From the NCBI GenBank assembly GCA_025056255.1, contig JANWVT010000005.1:165408-229407 (forward strand): a stretch of 64,000 nt of DNA, in the 5' to 3' direction. The notes beneath the pieces are model-generated. The model searched no databases and was not told the origin of the DNA. It saw only the letters and a program-made list of their open reading frames with translations. Shown piece by piece: positions 27,109 to 36,905 of this stretch (position 1 is its first letter; each line of letters begins with the position of its first letter). Made by a program: the position numbers and the translations under genes. The DNA is from Bernardetiaceae bacterium. GTDB taxonomy: Bacteria; Bacteroidota; Bacteroidia; Cytophagales; Thermoflexibacteraceae.

Positions 27109-28635
27109 TTATACTTGGGTAATTTGTTGCCAAGCTGCTGGAAGGGAATCTACAATATCACCTGCTTTCATTGCGGGTTGAGAAAGTTTTGCTGCTGCCA
27201 AATCGCCTGCCAGTCCGTGCAAAAAAACGCCTAAAACGGCTGCTGTTTCCGCAGGATAGTTTTGTGCCAATAGAGCAGTCAAAATACCAGTTAGCACGTC
27301 GCCACTGCCGCCGGTAGCCATGCCGGGATTTCCAGTAGCATTAAAATAGCTGATGCCGTTGGGAGTGGTAATGCAAGTGTGTGCTCCTTTCAGTACAACA
27401 ATGCACCGGTATTTACTGCTCAGCCTGAGTTGCCATTCGTGTCGTGCAAAATCTGTTGTTGCTACTCCTACTAATCGTTCGAACTCTTTGGGATGTGGTG
27501 TGAGAATGCTTCCCGCAGGTATTTGCTCCCACCAGTGGGGATTTTTGGCAAGTAAATTCAGAGCGTCGGCATCCCAGACCATTGGAGGCAGATTGCTCTT
27601 TGTCAGTAGTGCCTCTATGGCATCAGCCGTATCTTTGTGTTGTCCTATGCCGGGTCCTATGCCTATGCTACTGTAAGGTGTTACATCGGGGAGGTGTTGC
27701 AATGCAATATCGCCTAAGTTAGGTACACACATGGCTTCTGGTACAGCTACTTGCATGAGCGGCAACCCAAACGCTGGAACGGCTGCTGTAAGCAACCCCA
27801 CCCCCGCTCGAAGCGCCGCTGCTGCGGCAAGCATGGCAGCTCCCATTTTCCCCATACTACCTGCCACAATCAAAGCGTGCCCAAAATCACCTTTGTGGGC
27901 AATTTTTTTACGTGGTTGGTAGCATTTTTTAACCATATCAAGGTCTGAATAAAAAACTTGGGTAGCAGCATTGTTTAAAAAATCTGTATGCAAGCCAATA
28001 GATACAATTTCCCACTCCCCTGTAAAGCGATAGTGATGGTCGTATAAAAAACTTTGCTTGGGTAGTTCAAAAGTGAGCGTATAATTGGCATGAAAAACTT
28101 TACTGGCATCTGAAACAGGCTTGTCGGCAAACAAACCCGAAGGTATGTCGATAGCAACTTTGTAGGCATCTGTACTATTTAAGTAAGCAATTAGGGCGGC
28201 AGCTAAACCCTCTGGCGGGCGGTTTAAGCCCGAACCAAAGAGGCAGTCTACACAAAGGTCATCTTTTTGCAGCGGTGGGAAAGGCATATCGGGTGTCAAA
28301 GTTTGTATTGCTATCCCCCGATTGAGTTGCTCTAAGCGCTGCAAATTGACTGCAAAATCTGCACTGGGGTTTTCTGGAATGGGGCAAATCCAAACATGTA
28401 CTTTGTAGGCAGAGCTCAACAGTCGCGCCATCACGAGCCCATCGCCGCCGTTGTTACCTCTGCCACAGAAAAAGTGCATTTGTCGGGGAGTGAAAGCCTT
28501 GCGCTGCAAATGATTAATTAATGCCTGCGTGGCAGCAGTAGCCGCCCGTTCCATCAAGTCCACGGAACTAATTGGCTCGTGGGCAATTGTGTAAGCATCT
28601 GCTTGGCGAATTTGTTGGGCACTGAGAACTTTCAC
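27109..28635 (-). CDS. nnr: Bifunctional NAD(P)H-hydrate epimerase / ADP-dependent dehydratase
   Basis: A 508-aa repair enzyme that restores hydrated NAD(P)H. The N-terminal YjeF_N epimerase domain has FFCGRGNNGGDGLVMARLL and the substrate-site DIPSGL. The C-terminal ribokinase-like dehydratase has GHALIVAGSMGKMGAAMLAAAAALRAGVG, PHPKEFERL and the catalytic-loop GSGDVLTG. I place the start at a GTG (28635, VKVLSAQQIRQAD), because family members begin about there; the ATG-initiated reading adds 61 residues of Cys-rich sequence with no family match and runs into the divergent gene's promoter. The start codon choice is inference. Confidence 0.93.
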   Translation of the reverse strand: MKVLSAQQIRQADAYTIAHEPISSVDLMERAATAATQALINHLQRKAFTPRQMHFFCGRGNNGGDGLVMARLLSSAYKVHVWICPIPENPSADFAVNLQRLEQLNRGIAIQTLTPDMPFPPLQKDDLCVDCLFGSGLNRPPEGLAAALIAYLNSTDAYKVAIDIPSGLFADKPVSDASKVFHANYTLTFELPKQSFLYDHHYRFTGEWEIVSIGLHTDFLNNAATQVFYSDLDMVKKCYQPRKKIAHKGDFGHALIVAGSMGKMGAAMLAAAAALRAGVGLLTAAVPAFGLPLMQVAVPEAMCVPNLGDIALQHLPDVTPYSSIGIGPGIGQHKDTADAIEALLTKSNLPPMVWDADALNLLAKNPHWWEQIPAGSILTPHPKEFERLVGVATTDFARHEWQLRLSSKYRCIVVLKGAHTCITTPNGISYFNATGNPGMATGGSGDVLTGILTALLAQNYPAETAAVLGVFLHGLAGDLAAAKLSQPAMKAGDIVDSLPAAWQQITQV

Positions 28636-28697
28636 ATAGAAGCTATTAATGTTACACGAAATAAACAAGCTGTACAATTTTATGCAACTTTTATGCT

Positions 28698-28705
28698 TAC
28701 ATTTG
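28698..28705 (+). promoter_or_regulatory. Candidate -7 element for the HYC_CC_PP gene
   Basis: TACATTTG, an exact TAnnTTTG match, lies 17 bp before the ATG at 28723. The -33 region is poor (TTTT at 16 bp). It would transcribe the small protein and probably the TonB receptor. Confidence 0.4.
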
Positions 28706-28722
28706 CGTAGCCTAAAAAAACA

Positions 28723-29166
28723 ATGAGAGAGAAACTGCGCCATATTTTTTGTTTGCTGTTGGCAGTGCAAGTAGTAGTAGCATCTACTGGTGCAACTTTC
28801 TACAAGCACTATTGCCATATAGAAGGCGAACTGTTGGCAGTTTCAGCTTTTCAGCCTGAAGAGCCTCACTGTGCTAACCACCATCGGGAAACACATTCAC
28901 ACCAGCACGAACCAACTGCTTGCAACGACGACTGCTGCGACCTTCATTACGAGTTTTACAGGTCGGAAATAGCCCCACTTACCGAAGGTATTAAGCTGTT
29001 TGCTCCAGCAGCAATAGTTGCGCTGCCTATTGAGCATCTGTTTTGGCTACTGCCTGCTTCATTAAGATGCGCAGTAGTGCAGCCTATTTTTTATTTTTCC
29101 CACTCCCTTCTTCATCACCTTTCAGGAAAGGCTCTTCTGCCTTTTATTCAACAATTCCGATTATAG
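28723..29166 (+). CDS. HYC_CC_PP-family small secreted protein
   Basis: A 147-aa protein with an N-terminal signal segment (HIFCLLLAVQVVVASTGATF) and the pattern KHYCHIEGE ... CNDDCCDLHYEF that marks the Bacteroidota HYC_CC_PP group: His-Tyr-Cys, then a Cys-Cys pair, then a hydrophobic tail. A His-rich stretch (HHRETHSHQHE) between the motifs suggests metal binding. Such genes usually precede TonB-dependent receptors, as here (157 bp apart). It may be a periplasmic metal carrier or sensor; the role is inferred. Confidence 0.8.
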   Translation: MREKLRHIFCLLLAVQVVVASTGATFYKHYCHIEGELLAVSAFQPEEPHCANHHRETHSHQHEPTACNDDCCDLHYEFYRSEIAPLTEGIKLFAPAAIVALPIEHLFWLLPASLRCAVVQPIFYFSHSLLHHLSGKALLPFIQQFRL

Positions 29167-29254
29167 ACTTTTAGGAATAGGTGTTGTGTTCTCATGCCTC
29201 GCTCGTCTGGCAGGAGCGCACTTGGTTTTGTTACTTTCCTCTGTTAGTCTCTGC

Positions 29255-29270
29255 ACCGATTCGAATCGGT
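29255..29270. promoter_or_regulatory. 16-bp perfect palindrome before the TonB receptor gene
   Basis: ACCGATTC followed directly by its complement GAATCGGT, 53 bp upstream of the receptor ATG at 29323. The size and position suit an operator for a dimeric regulator. A 9-bp match to one half (CGAATCGGT) recurs at 60872-60880 upstream of the MbnP gene. Confidence 0.45.
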
Positions 29271-29322
29271 ACTTTCCACCCTCAGTACATTTTCAAACCT
29301 ATTCCTTTAATTGTTGAAAATT

Positions 29323-31605
29323 ATGAAAAGCTTCATAAAAAAAATCGTCTTTTTAGTAATAATTTCATTATCAATTGCACACTTAGCTGTGGCTCAGCAT
29401 AAAACCAAAACCATTCATGGATACGTAGCCGAACAAATCGGCAAAGAAGAACAGCCACTCATAGGAGCAAGTGTGATGTGGCTGGGAACAACACTGGGCA
29501 CTGTTACAGATGAAAAAGGACATTTTGAATTGAAATATCCTTCCAATGACCCTCAGGCGCATCTGCTAGTGGTCAGTTTTGCTGGCTATAAAACCGACAC
29601 AGTAAATATTCACCAAGCCAATACACACCAACATGGCAGAGAAACGCACATCGAAATTATCTTGCAACCCTTAGAGCTGAAAACGGTAACCATAACGGCA
29701 GGCAAAACCGATGAACTCAGCCCTATGCGAGTAGATGTGCTGACTACCAAAGACTTGCGCAAAGCCGCTTGCTGCAACTTATCAGAAAGTTTTGAAACAC
29801 AGGCATCGGTAGATGTTAGTTTTTCAGATGCTGTTTCGGGAGCTAAGCAAATTCACATGCTAGGATTAGACGGCGTTTACGCACAAATTTCATCAGAAAA
29901 CCTGCCAGCAGTACGAGGACTTTCTGCTCGCAGTGGCATGTATTTCATACCCGGCACATGGATTCGCTCTATTGATATTAGCAAAGGAGCAGGCAGTGTA
30001 GTAAATGGCTACGAATCTATTACCGGACAAATCAACGTAGAACTAATTAAACCTTTCGAAGAAACCGAACGCTTATTTTTTAACACCTATGTCAATCAGT
30101 TTGGCAGAGTAGAACAAAATATTCACTGGCGCAAACCTCTCAATTCGAAATGGGCAACAGCTACGCTGCTACATGCTAGTGGGCAACGCTTCCGAGAAGA
30201 CTTCAACCAAGATGGATTCTTAGATGCACCTCAGTTTTCACAGCTTAACGGCATTAGTCGCTGGCAATACAATGGCGAAAAAATGGAAGCGCAACTGGGT
30301 GTGAAGGCGCTTTACGATGACAAAATGGGCGGGCAGTTAGCTTTCCGCAAAAACACGCCTGTTATGCGCGGCAGTATTTATGGCTTCCGCTGGGAAAACC
30401 AACGCACTGAATTTTTTAGCAAAATAGGTTTTTTCTTGCCTAAACCTACTGAAAGCATTGGCATTATTGTAAACGCTACTAACCATCGGGTCAAAAGTTT
30501 GTGGGGAGACACTCGCTACAACGGCAAGCAACAATACTTCATGTTCAACAGTATTTACCAAAATCAATTCGGCGATAACCACATCTTGAAGGCGGGTGTT
30601 AGTGCTGCCATAGACTATTACGACGAGCAATACAACCTTTCCCAACGGACTCGTCATGAACGTGTAGCAGGTGTGTTTACAGAGTACAGCTTCACCCTCC
30701 CACGCAAGTTGGTAATAGTAGCAGGATTGCGCTACGACCGCCATAACTTAGCAGGGCATGTGGTTACTCCTCGTTTGCATTTCAAATACGATTTCAGCCC
30801 GCTTACTTCTCTGAGGCTCTCGGCGGGGCGCGGCATGCGCTTTGCCAACCCGATTGCCGAAAATATGGGATATTTGGTTAGCAATCGCCAATTGAACATT
30901 GCCGACAACCTGCTCCCAGAGCGTGCTTGGAACATGGGCGGTAGCCTGCACCAAAAGTTTCTGATGAATGACCGCAACGGCTCTGTAACAGTAGATTTCT
31001 TCCGAACTGAATTTGAAAATCAAACTATTGTAGACTTGGACAGCGACCCTCACCAGCTGAAAATCTACAACCTCAATGGGCGCTCGTTTGCCAATAGCTT
31101 GCAGCTACAAGCCGAATACCAATTGGCAGAAGGCTTTAATGTTACAGGAGCTTACAAATTCTACGACGTACGCGCACAAATTGGCGACAAGTTGCGCCCT
31201 GTGCCCTTTATTCCTAAACATCGCGCTATGGCTAACGCTGAGGTAGACATTAAGCGTTGGCGATTTGACCTTACTGTACAGTGGTATGGTGCTAAACGAC
31301 TGCCTGTAGCTCCAACAGTTGGAATGCCGATGCCCGGTGATGACCACAGTAGTCATACAAATCCAACAGGTGCTCCTTATTGGCGTGCTTACTCCCCTCA
31401 TTACTTCCTGATAAATAGCCAAGTAACGCGTGTATTTCGCACGTGGGAAGTATACATGGGCATGGAAAACATGGGCAACTTTATGCAAATGCACCCTATT
31501 GTAGAAGCTGAGAATCCTTGGGGGCAGCATTTCGATGCCGGCATTATTTGGGCACCTATTATGGGGCGGATGCTATATGCAGGCTTGAGAATAATGATAG
31601 AATAA
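29323..31605 (+). CDS. TonB-dependent outer-membrane receptor, probably for a metal
   Basis: A 760-aa receptor. The ATG at 29323 starts a clean signal peptide (MKSFIKKIVFLVIISLSIAH...AVAQ). It is followed by a carboxypeptidase-regulatory-like domain (GYVAEQIGKEEQPLIGASVMWLGT ... GTVTDEKGHF), the plug (NLSESFETQASVDVSFSDAVSGAKQIHMLGLDG) and a 22-strand barrel. His and Asp clusters near the C-terminus (PMPGDDHSSHTNP) and the preceding HYC_CC_PP gene point to a metal or metallophore substrate. It is shorter than SusC-type receptors, and no SusD gene follows. Energised by an ExbB-ExbD-TonB system; one is encoded at 38.3-40.3 kb. Confidence 0.92.
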   Translation: MKSFIKKIVFLVIISLSIAHLAVAQHKTKTIHGYVAEQIGKEEQPLIGASVMWLGTTLGTVTDEKGHFELKYPSNDPQAHLLVVSFAGYKTDTVNIHQANTHQHGRETHIEIILQPLELKTVTITAGKTDELSPMRVDVLTTKDLRKAACCNLSESFETQASVDVSFSDAVSGAKQIHMLGLDGVYAQISSENLPAVRGLSARSGMYFIPGTWIRSIDISKGAGSVVNGYESITGQINVELIKPFEETERLFFNTYVNQFGRVEQNIHWRKPLNSKWATATLLHASGQRFREDFNQDGFLDAPQFSQLNGISRWQYNGEKMEAQLGVKALYDDKMGGQLAFRKNTPVMRGSIYGFRWENQRTEFFSKIGFFLPKPTESIGIIVNATNHRVKSLWGDTRYNGKQQYFMFNSIYQNQFGDNHILKAGVSAAIDYYDEQYNLSQRTRHERVAGVFTEYSFTLPRKLVIVAGLRYDRHNLAGHVVTPRLHFKYDFSPLTSLRLSAGRGMRFANPIAENMGYLVSNRQLNIADNLLPERAWNMGGSLHQKFLMNDRNGSVTVDFFRTEFENQTIVDLDSDPHQLKIYNLNGRSFANSLQLQAEYQLAEGFNVTGAYKFYDVRAQIGDKLRPVPFIPKHRAMANAEVDIKRWRFDLTVQWYGAKRLPVAPTVGMPMPGDDHSSHTNPTGAPYWRAYSPHYFLINSQVTRVFRTWEVYMGMENMGNFMQMHPIVEAENPWGQHFDAGIIWAPIMGRMLYAGLRIMIE

Positions 31606-31688
31606 GCTCATTAACAAAAAATATGGTTGTGCATCTTCTCATACACAACAAAAATGGTTGTGTGTGAGCAAGCAAATAGTAGCAGCGG

Positions 31689-31701
31689 GCAACGGCGGTG
31701 T
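31689..31701. repeat. Single 13-bp repeat-family unit
   Basis: GCAACGGCGGTGT differs by one base from the consensus unit GCAACGGCGGCGT. It lies 84 bp after the TonB receptor gene. The surrounding 200 bp also hold a short hairpin ACACAAC/GTTGTGT without T-run. Confidence 0.6.
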
Positions 31702-31770
31702 ACCCTTTGCGTTGTGGTATTGTCCTTACAAGTTGTAAAACTAAGTTGCATTATTGGCACAAGCGAAAAC

Positions 31771-31809
31771 AAAGCCCAACAGACTTACTGTACCTGTTGG
31801 GCTTTTTGT
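31771..31809. terminator. Rho-independent terminator between TonB receptor and aconitase genes
   Basis: A perfect 12-bp stem, AAAGCCCAACAG with CTGTTGGGCTTT, around an 11-nt loop, followed by TTTTT-like sequence on the plus strand and preceded by A-rich sequence. It can stop both convergent units: the receptor (plus) and aconitase (minus, stop at 31829). Confidence 0.85.
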
Positions 31810-31828
31810 TGAAAAAAACTACAAGTGA

Positions 31829-34093
31829 TTATTTGCTTTTAGAAGCAATCAGGTTGAGCGCCGAGCCAGCCTTGAACCACGCAATTTGCTGTTCGTTGTA
31901 GCTGTGTTTTACTGGGAACTCTTCCACCGAACCGTCTGCATGAGTAAGGCGAACAGTCAGATGCTTGCCGGGCGCAAATTCGGTCAATCCAAGTACGTCG
32001 ATGGTATCATCTTCCTGAATTTTGTCGTAATCTTCTTTATTAACAAACGTAAGAGCAAGCATGCCTTGCTTTTTGAGGTTTGTTTCGTGAATGCGCGCAA
32101 AAGATTTCACCAAAATGACGCGTACGCCCAAGTGGCGCGGCTCCATAGCAGCGTGCTCCCGACTGGAGCCTTCGCCGTAGTTTTCATCGCCTACTACTAC
32201 TGAGCCAATTCCAGCAGCTTTATAAGCGCGCTGCACAGCAGGCACTTCGCCATATTCGCCGGTCAGTTGATTTTTCACTCGGTTAGTAGCACCATTGAAA
32301 GCATTAGTAGCCCCAATGAGCAGATTATTAGAGATGTTGTCTAAGTGCCCGCGATATTTCAACCAAGGTCCTGCCATAGAAATGTGGTCGGTTGTACATT
32401 TGCCTTTTACCTTGATAAGCAATTTCAAACCTATTAAATCGGTGCCTTCCCAAGGTTTGAAAGGCTCTAACTTTTGCAGGCGCTCGGAAGTAGGACTAAT
32501 GATAACTTCTACTTGACTACCGTCTTCGGCAGGTGCTTGGTAACCTGCATCTTCTACGGCATATCCTTTGGGTGGTGCTGTCAATCCTTGCGGTTCATCC
32601 AGCATTACTTCCTGTCCCTCTTCGTTGATGAGTTTATCTTTCATGGGGTTGAAAGTAAGGTCGCCTGCAATGGCAAAAGCAGTTACGATTTCAGGAGAAG
32701 CCACAAAGGCGTGTGTAGAAGACAAACCATCGTTGCGTTTAGCAAAATTGCGGTTAAACGAGGTGATAATAGAGTTAGGCTTGTTGGGGTCGTTTACATG
32801 GCGCGCCCACTGCCCAATACACGGACCGCAAGCATTGGCTAATACAACTCCACCAATTTTACTGAACACCTCTAAAATGCCGTCGCGTTCTGCTGTGTAG
32901 CGCACCTGTTCCGAGCCGGGGGTGATGGTAAACTCGGCTTTGGCTTTCAATTTTTTATCTACTGCTTGTCTTGCTATGGAGGCAGCACGAGTGAGGTCTT
33001 CGTAGGAAGAGTTAGTACAAGAGCCAATCAGACCTACTTCTAATTTAGCAGGATAACCTTTTTCACGCACAGCATTGGCAAACTTAGAGAGTGGCCATGC
33101 CAAGTCGGGTGTGTAAGGACCATTGATGTGCGGCTCTAATTCACTCAGATTAATTTCAATAAGTTGGTCATAGTATTTTTCGGGATGCGCATACACATCG
33201 TCGTCGGAGCGAAGGTGTTCTTTGTGCTGCTCTGCCAACTCGGCTACATCTTGCCGACCTGTGGCTACTAAGTAGTCGTACATATGGCGGTCGTAGCCAA
33301 AGATGGAGGTAGTAGCACCAATTTCTGCACCCATGTTGCAAATGGTACCTTTGCCGGTAGCAGAAATAGTATCTGCCCCTTCGCCAAAATATTCTACAAT
33401 AGCATCTGTACCACCCGCAACAGTGAGAATGCCTGCTACTTTCAGTATGACATCTTTGGCAGAAGTCCAGCCACTCATTTTGCCGGTCAGTTTTACGCCA
33501 ATCAACTTGGGCATTTTCAGTTCCCAAGCCATACCTGCCATCACATCCACCGCGTCAGCACCGCCTACCCCAATGGCTATCATGCCTAAGCCGCCGGCAT
33601 TAGGTGTATGGCTGTCTGTACCAATCATCATACCACCCGGGAAAGCGTAGTTTTCCAATACAACTTGGTGAATAATACCTGCTCCGGGTTTCCAGAACCC
33701 GATGCCATATTTATTGGATACAGAGCTTAGAAAATCATAAACTTCTTTATTGGTTTGAGTAGCTGCTTTGAGGTCGTCTTTGGCACCTGTTTTTGCCAAA
33801 ATGAGGTGGTCGCAATGTACGGTGGAAGGTACAGCAACTTTTGGAATTCCTGCCGACATAAACTGCAGCAAAGCCATTTGTGCAGTTGCATCTTGCATGG
33901 CTACACGGTCGGGGGCAAAATCAACGTAGGTTGTGCCGCGTTCAAAGGCTGCCAACGGTTGGTCTTGATGCAAGTGAGCATACAAAATTTTTTCGCTCAC
34001 AGTCATAGGTCTTCCTAACACCTTTCTTGCCGCTTCTATACGCTCGCCCATGCGAGCGTACACAGCTCTAATCATTTCTATATCAAATGCCAT
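31829..34093 (-). CDS. acn: Aconitate hydratase
   Basis: A 754-aa TCA-cycle enzyme converting citrate to isocitrate through a [4Fe-4S] cluster. Cluster and substrate motifs are [19 protein letters not shown] and [42 protein letters not shown] is the mobile C-terminal domain signature. Length and order of domains match the mitochondrial-type aconitase found in Bacteroidota rather than AcnB. It is monocistronic with its own probable promoter (34136-34163). Confidence 0.96.
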   Translation of the reverse strand: MAFDIEMIRAVYARMGERIEAARKVLGRPMTVSEKILYAHLHQDQPLAAFERGTTYVDFAPDRVAMQDATAQMALLQFMSAGIPKVAVPSTVHCDHLILAKTGAKDDLKAATQTNKEVYDFLSSVSNKYGIGFWKPGAGIIHQVVLENYAFPGGMMIGTDSHTPNAGGLGMIAIGVGGADAVDVMAGMAWELKMPKLIGVKLTGKMSGWTSAKDVILKVAGILTVAGGTDAIVEYFGEGADTISATGKGTICNMGAEIGATTSIFGYDRHMYDYLVATGRQDVAELAEQHKEHLRSDDDVYAHPEKYYDQLIEINLSELEPHINGPYTPDLAWPLSKFANAVREKGYPAKLEVGLIGSCTNSSYEDLTRAASIARQAVDKKLKAKAEFTITPGSEQVRYTAERDGILEVFSKIGGVVLANACGPCIGQWARHVNDPNKPNSIITSFNRNFAKRNDGLSSTHAFVASPEIVTAFAIAGDLTFNPMKDKLINEEGQEVMLDEPQGLTAPPKGYAVEDAGYQAPAEDGSQVEVIISPTSERLQKLEPFKPWEGTDLIGLKLLIKVKGKCTTDHISMAGPWLKYRGHLDNISNNLLIGATNAFNGATNRVKNQLTGEYGEVPAVQRAYKAAGIGSVVVGDENYGEGSSREHAAMEPRHLGVRVILVKSFARIHETNLKKQGMLALTFVNKEDYDKIQEDDTIDVLGLTEFAPGKHLTVRLTHADGSVEEFPVKHSYNEQQIAWFKAGSALNLIASKSK

Positions 34094-34135
34094 TCTATTG
34101 AAAAAGTTATGATGAACGAAACTTACTGATGTTTA

Positions 34136-34163
34136 CAAAGATAGCGCAAGCAATTCAAAACAA
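34136..34163 (-). promoter_or_regulatory. Candidate aconitase promoter
   Basis: Read on the minus strand, TATCTTTG (plus positions 34136-34143) matches TAnnTTTG, with TTG 17 bp upstream. It would start transcription near 34129, giving a 36-nt leader for acn. Its existence implies that the transcript ending at 34212 is separate. Confidence 0.45.
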
Positions 34164-34211
34164 TTTCACTGTTCAAATAAAACTAACCGCCTGCACCGGG
34201 CACAAGCCACC

Positions 34212-34317
34212 AATAAAAAAACAGTCGCCCCAAAAATTAGTGCGACTGTTTCAGCGTTGTTTAAATTTACCCCTTATTAATTATCTTAATGCCACTTGGC
34301 GTTAATCCAATTAATAT
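34212..34317 (-). ncRNA. Candidate small RNA (about 105 nt) between acn and murF
   Basis: On the minus strand a promoter-like site (34324-34354) is followed by a 5' hairpin. Its outer stem pairs TATTAATT and AATTAATA (34309-34316 with 34275-34282); the inner stem pairs TTAA-GCC and GGC-TTAA around loop AAGT. An unpaired A-rich linker comes next. A 10-bp terminator stem follows, AAACAGTCGC with GCGACTGTTT (34242-34251 with 34219-34228), and then seven Us. No ORF lies inside. The arrangement is that of a stand-alone small RNA; an attenuated acn leader is the alternative. Not matched to a known RNA family. Confidence 0.5.
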
Positions 34318-34323
34318 GTATTG

Positions 34324-34354
34324 CAAAGGTAAAACCCTTTTCTTTGCATGTAAA
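34324..34354 (-). promoter_or_regulatory. Promoter of the candidate small RNA
   Basis: On the minus strand TACCTTTG (plus 34324-34331) is an exact TAnnTTTG match, with TTTA 19 bp upstream (one mismatch to TTTG). The start of transcription would be near 34317, exactly at the 5' hairpin. Confidence 0.45.
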
Positions 34355-34392
34355 TCCTGAATCTTACTCATTTTTACTAAGTATAATTACCT

Positions 34393-36861
34393 ATGCAGTG
34401 CATTTTTGATAATGCCAGCAGGTTCTATTCCGTTGCTAAAGCGCATCGGTTGCAAACCGACAGTAGAGCTATTACCCCTCAGAATGCTGCCGAAAGTATT
34501 TTCGTTGCCTTACCGGGTATGCATACCGATGGGCATCAGTTTATTGCCGATGTGTATGCCAAAGGGGTGCGCTTGTTTATTGTTCGCTATGCACCAGAGG
34601 GTTTAGACGGCTATTTTTGGGTAACAGACAATCCGCTTGGGGCACTGCAGCAACTCGTCCAACTGCACAGGCAACAGTTTACCTATCCTGTGATAGGTAT
34701 TACAGGCAGCAACGGGAAAACCATAGTAAAAGAATGGTTAGCAGAGCTATTAGCCGAAAAATTTACGGTTGTAAAAAGCCCTAAAAGCTATAATTCGCAA
34801 CTGGGTGTTCCGCTGTCAGTATGGCAAATGAGCCAACGGCACAACCTCGGCATTTTTGAGGCAGGCATTTCGCAACGCAACAGCATGAAACCCATAGCCA
34901 ATATCATTTGCCCTACTATTGGCATTTTTACCAATATCGGCAACGCTCATGATGAAGGTTTTGACAACCGCAGCGAAAAAATGAGAGAAAAACTACAACT
35001 TTTTGAACATGCCAAGGTGCTCATTTTTAGTACTGCCCAGCCAGAACTTTATCGGGAAATTAAGGCATGGCAACAAAATCATCCGCAGTGCGAATTGTTG
35101 AGTTGGGGAACTACTGCCAACAGCGCCATTCGCATACAAACCATAGAAAAAAGCTTGCAGCAAACTGTTTTAGAGGTTTACTTTACCGCTCAACCCGTGC
35201 GCTTGTCGTTGCCTTTTGCCGACTCTGCCTCTCTGGAAAATGCTTTACACTGCATAGTGGCAATGTGGCATCTTACACACGATGCCGACTACATTAGGCG
35301 TGTACTATCGAAGATATTAAACGCTCATAGGCAACCTGCCATGCGTTTGGTGCGCAAAAAGGGCATCAACCGCTGCACGTTAATTGACGACAGCTATAAC
35401 AACGACTTGGCAGGTTTGCAAGTAGCACTGGAATTTTTGTCGCTGCACGCCGTTCCGGGGCGTCCGCGTACCCTCATTCTCTCCGATATGTTGCAAAGCG
35501 GACTTACCGACAGGGTAATTTGCGGCGAGGTAGAAGCGCTTGCTAAGCGTTTCCATGTCAGTCGTTTGTTGCTTGTGGGACAACACTGGCAACCTTTGCA
35601 AACCTCTCCCGAATTGTCCGTTCAACATTTTGCCGATACTGCCTCTCTCATAGCTGCTATCGACCGCTCGGAAATCTCTTTTTTAGAAGAAAACATTCTC
35701 ATTAAAGGCGCGCGCAATTTCAGATTTGAACAAATTGTAACGCGTTTGGAAGCAAAAATTCACGGCACGCGTTTAGAAATCAATTTGGATGCCATAGGGC
35801 ATAACTTAGGGTATTACAAAAGTCTGTTGCGCCCGGGCGTAAAAGTAATGGCAATGGTGAAAGCATTTGCCTATGGCAGCGGCAGCCACGAAGTTGCGCA
35901 ATATTTACAACAGAAAGGATGTGACTATTTGGCGGTCGCTTATGCCGACGAGGGCGTTGCATTGCGTCAGCACGGCATTAGTTTGCCTATAATGGTTATG
36001 AACCCCTCCACAGACAGTTTCGCTTTGCTGCATAGCTACTGTTTGGAACCAGAAGTTTACAGTTTTCGCCTTTTACAGGCATGGCTGCGGTTTGCTGAGG
36101 CAGTACAAAACCCCCCGCCTATTCACCTCAAAATAGACACTGGCATGCACCGATTAGGCTTTTTACCAAACGAAATAGCACAACTTTGTGAGTTGATTTC
36201 TCAAAACAAAGAAAAAATAAATATAGGCGGTATTTTCACACATTTAGCCGCTGCAGATGATGAACAAATGGTTGAGTTTTCTCGCCAGCAACTCCAACTA
36301 TTTGAACAAGCAGCCACACAAGTAGAAACAGTTTACGGAAAACACTTGCTAAAATATGCGCTCAACTCGGCAGGCATCATACGCTTTCCTGAGGCACAGT
36401 ACGACATGGTACGGTTGGGCATTGGCTTGTACGGCATTGAAGCCAATGGCATACAACAGGCTCATTTGCAGCCAGTTGCTACTATGAAAACCACTATTTC
36501 CCAAATCAAAACCCTCCAACCGGGCAACACAGTGGGCTATGGTAGAAGTGGACTGATTACACGTCCCTCGCGCATTGCCACCTTAGCCATTGGCTATGCA
36601 GACGGCTACCGGCGAGCTTTGGGCAACGGCAAAGGCTACTTCCTCATTCACGGCAAACAAGCTCCCACTATTGGGCGAATTTGTATGGATATGTGCATGG
36701 CAGATGTTACCCATATTCCCGAAGCCCAAGAAGGCGACGAGGCACTCGTATTTTACGATGCTGCATCGCTGCAACAGTTTGCCAAACTGTTAGACACCAT
36801 TCCTTATGAAGTGCTAACGGGTATTGGCGAGCGAGTTAAGCGAATTTATTTTTCTGCCTAA
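34393..36861 (+). CDS. murF: Bifunctional MurF ligase - alanine racemase
   Basis: An 822-aa fusion typical of Bacteroidota. Residues 1 to about 450 are UDP-MurNAc-tripeptide:D-Ala-D-Ala ligase, with ATP-binding GITGSNGKTIVKEWL, the QRNSMKPIANIICPTIGIFTNIGNAHDEGF segment and DDSYNNDLAGLQVAL. Residues about 455-822 are a PLP alanine racemase, with the PLP Lys in KVMAMVKAFAYGSGS, IKIDTGMHRLGF-like LKIDTGMHRLGF, and YDMVRLGIGLYGI. It makes D-Ala and attaches the D-Ala-D-Ala dipeptide to the peptidoglycan precursor. The racemase half looks catalytically complete. In the ligase half the usual Thr after the P-loop GKT is Ile (GKTIVKE), a small deviation. Confidence 0.95.
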   Translation: MQCIFDNASRFYSVAKAHRLQTDSRAITPQNAAESIFVALPGMHTDGHQFIADVYAKGVRLFIVRYAPEGLDGYFWVTDNPLGALQQLVQLHRQQFTYPVIGITGSNGKTIVKEWLAELLAEKFTVVKSPKSYNSQLGVPLSVWQMSQRHNLGIFEAGISQRNSMKPIANIICPTIGIFTNIGNAHDEGFDNRSEKMREKLQLFEHAKVLIFSTAQPELYREIKAWQQNHPQCELLSWGTTANSAIRIQTIEKSLQQTVLEVYFTAQPVRLSLPFADSASLENALHCIVAMWHLTHDADYIRRVLSKILNAHRQPAMRLVRKKGINRCTLIDDSYNNDLAGLQVALEFLSLHAVPGRPRTLILSDMLQSGLTDRVICGEVEALAKRFHVSRLLLVGQHWQPLQTSPELSVQHFADTASLIAAIDRSEISFLEENILIKGARNFRFEQIVTRLEAKIHGTRLEINLDAIGHNLGYYKSLLRPGVKVMAMVKAFAYGSGSHEVAQYLQQKGCDYLAVAYADEGVALRQHGISLPIMVMNPSTDSFALLHSYCLEPEVYSFRLLQAWLRFAEAVQNPPPIHLKIDTGMHRLGFLPNEIAQLCELISQNKEKINIGGIFTHLAAADDEQMVEFSRQQLQLFEQAATQVETVYGKHLLKYALNSAGIIRFPEAQYDMVRLGIGLYGIEANGIQQAHLQPVATMKTTISQIKTLQPGNTVGYGRSGLITRPSRIATLAIGYADGYRRALGNGKGYFLIHGKQAPTIGRICMDMCMADVTHIPEAQEGDEALVFYDAASLQQFAKLLDTIPYEVLTGIGERVKRIYFSA

Positions 36862-36905
36862 ACAAACGGATTGGTTGTCAATAATCGCGTATTTTTGCAA
36901 GTCAT

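Noticed and set aside
28636..28818. 61-residue N-terminal extension of Nnr from an ATG
   Set aside because: No family match, Cys/Tyr-rich, and it overlaps the divergent gene; GTG at 28635 fits the family start.
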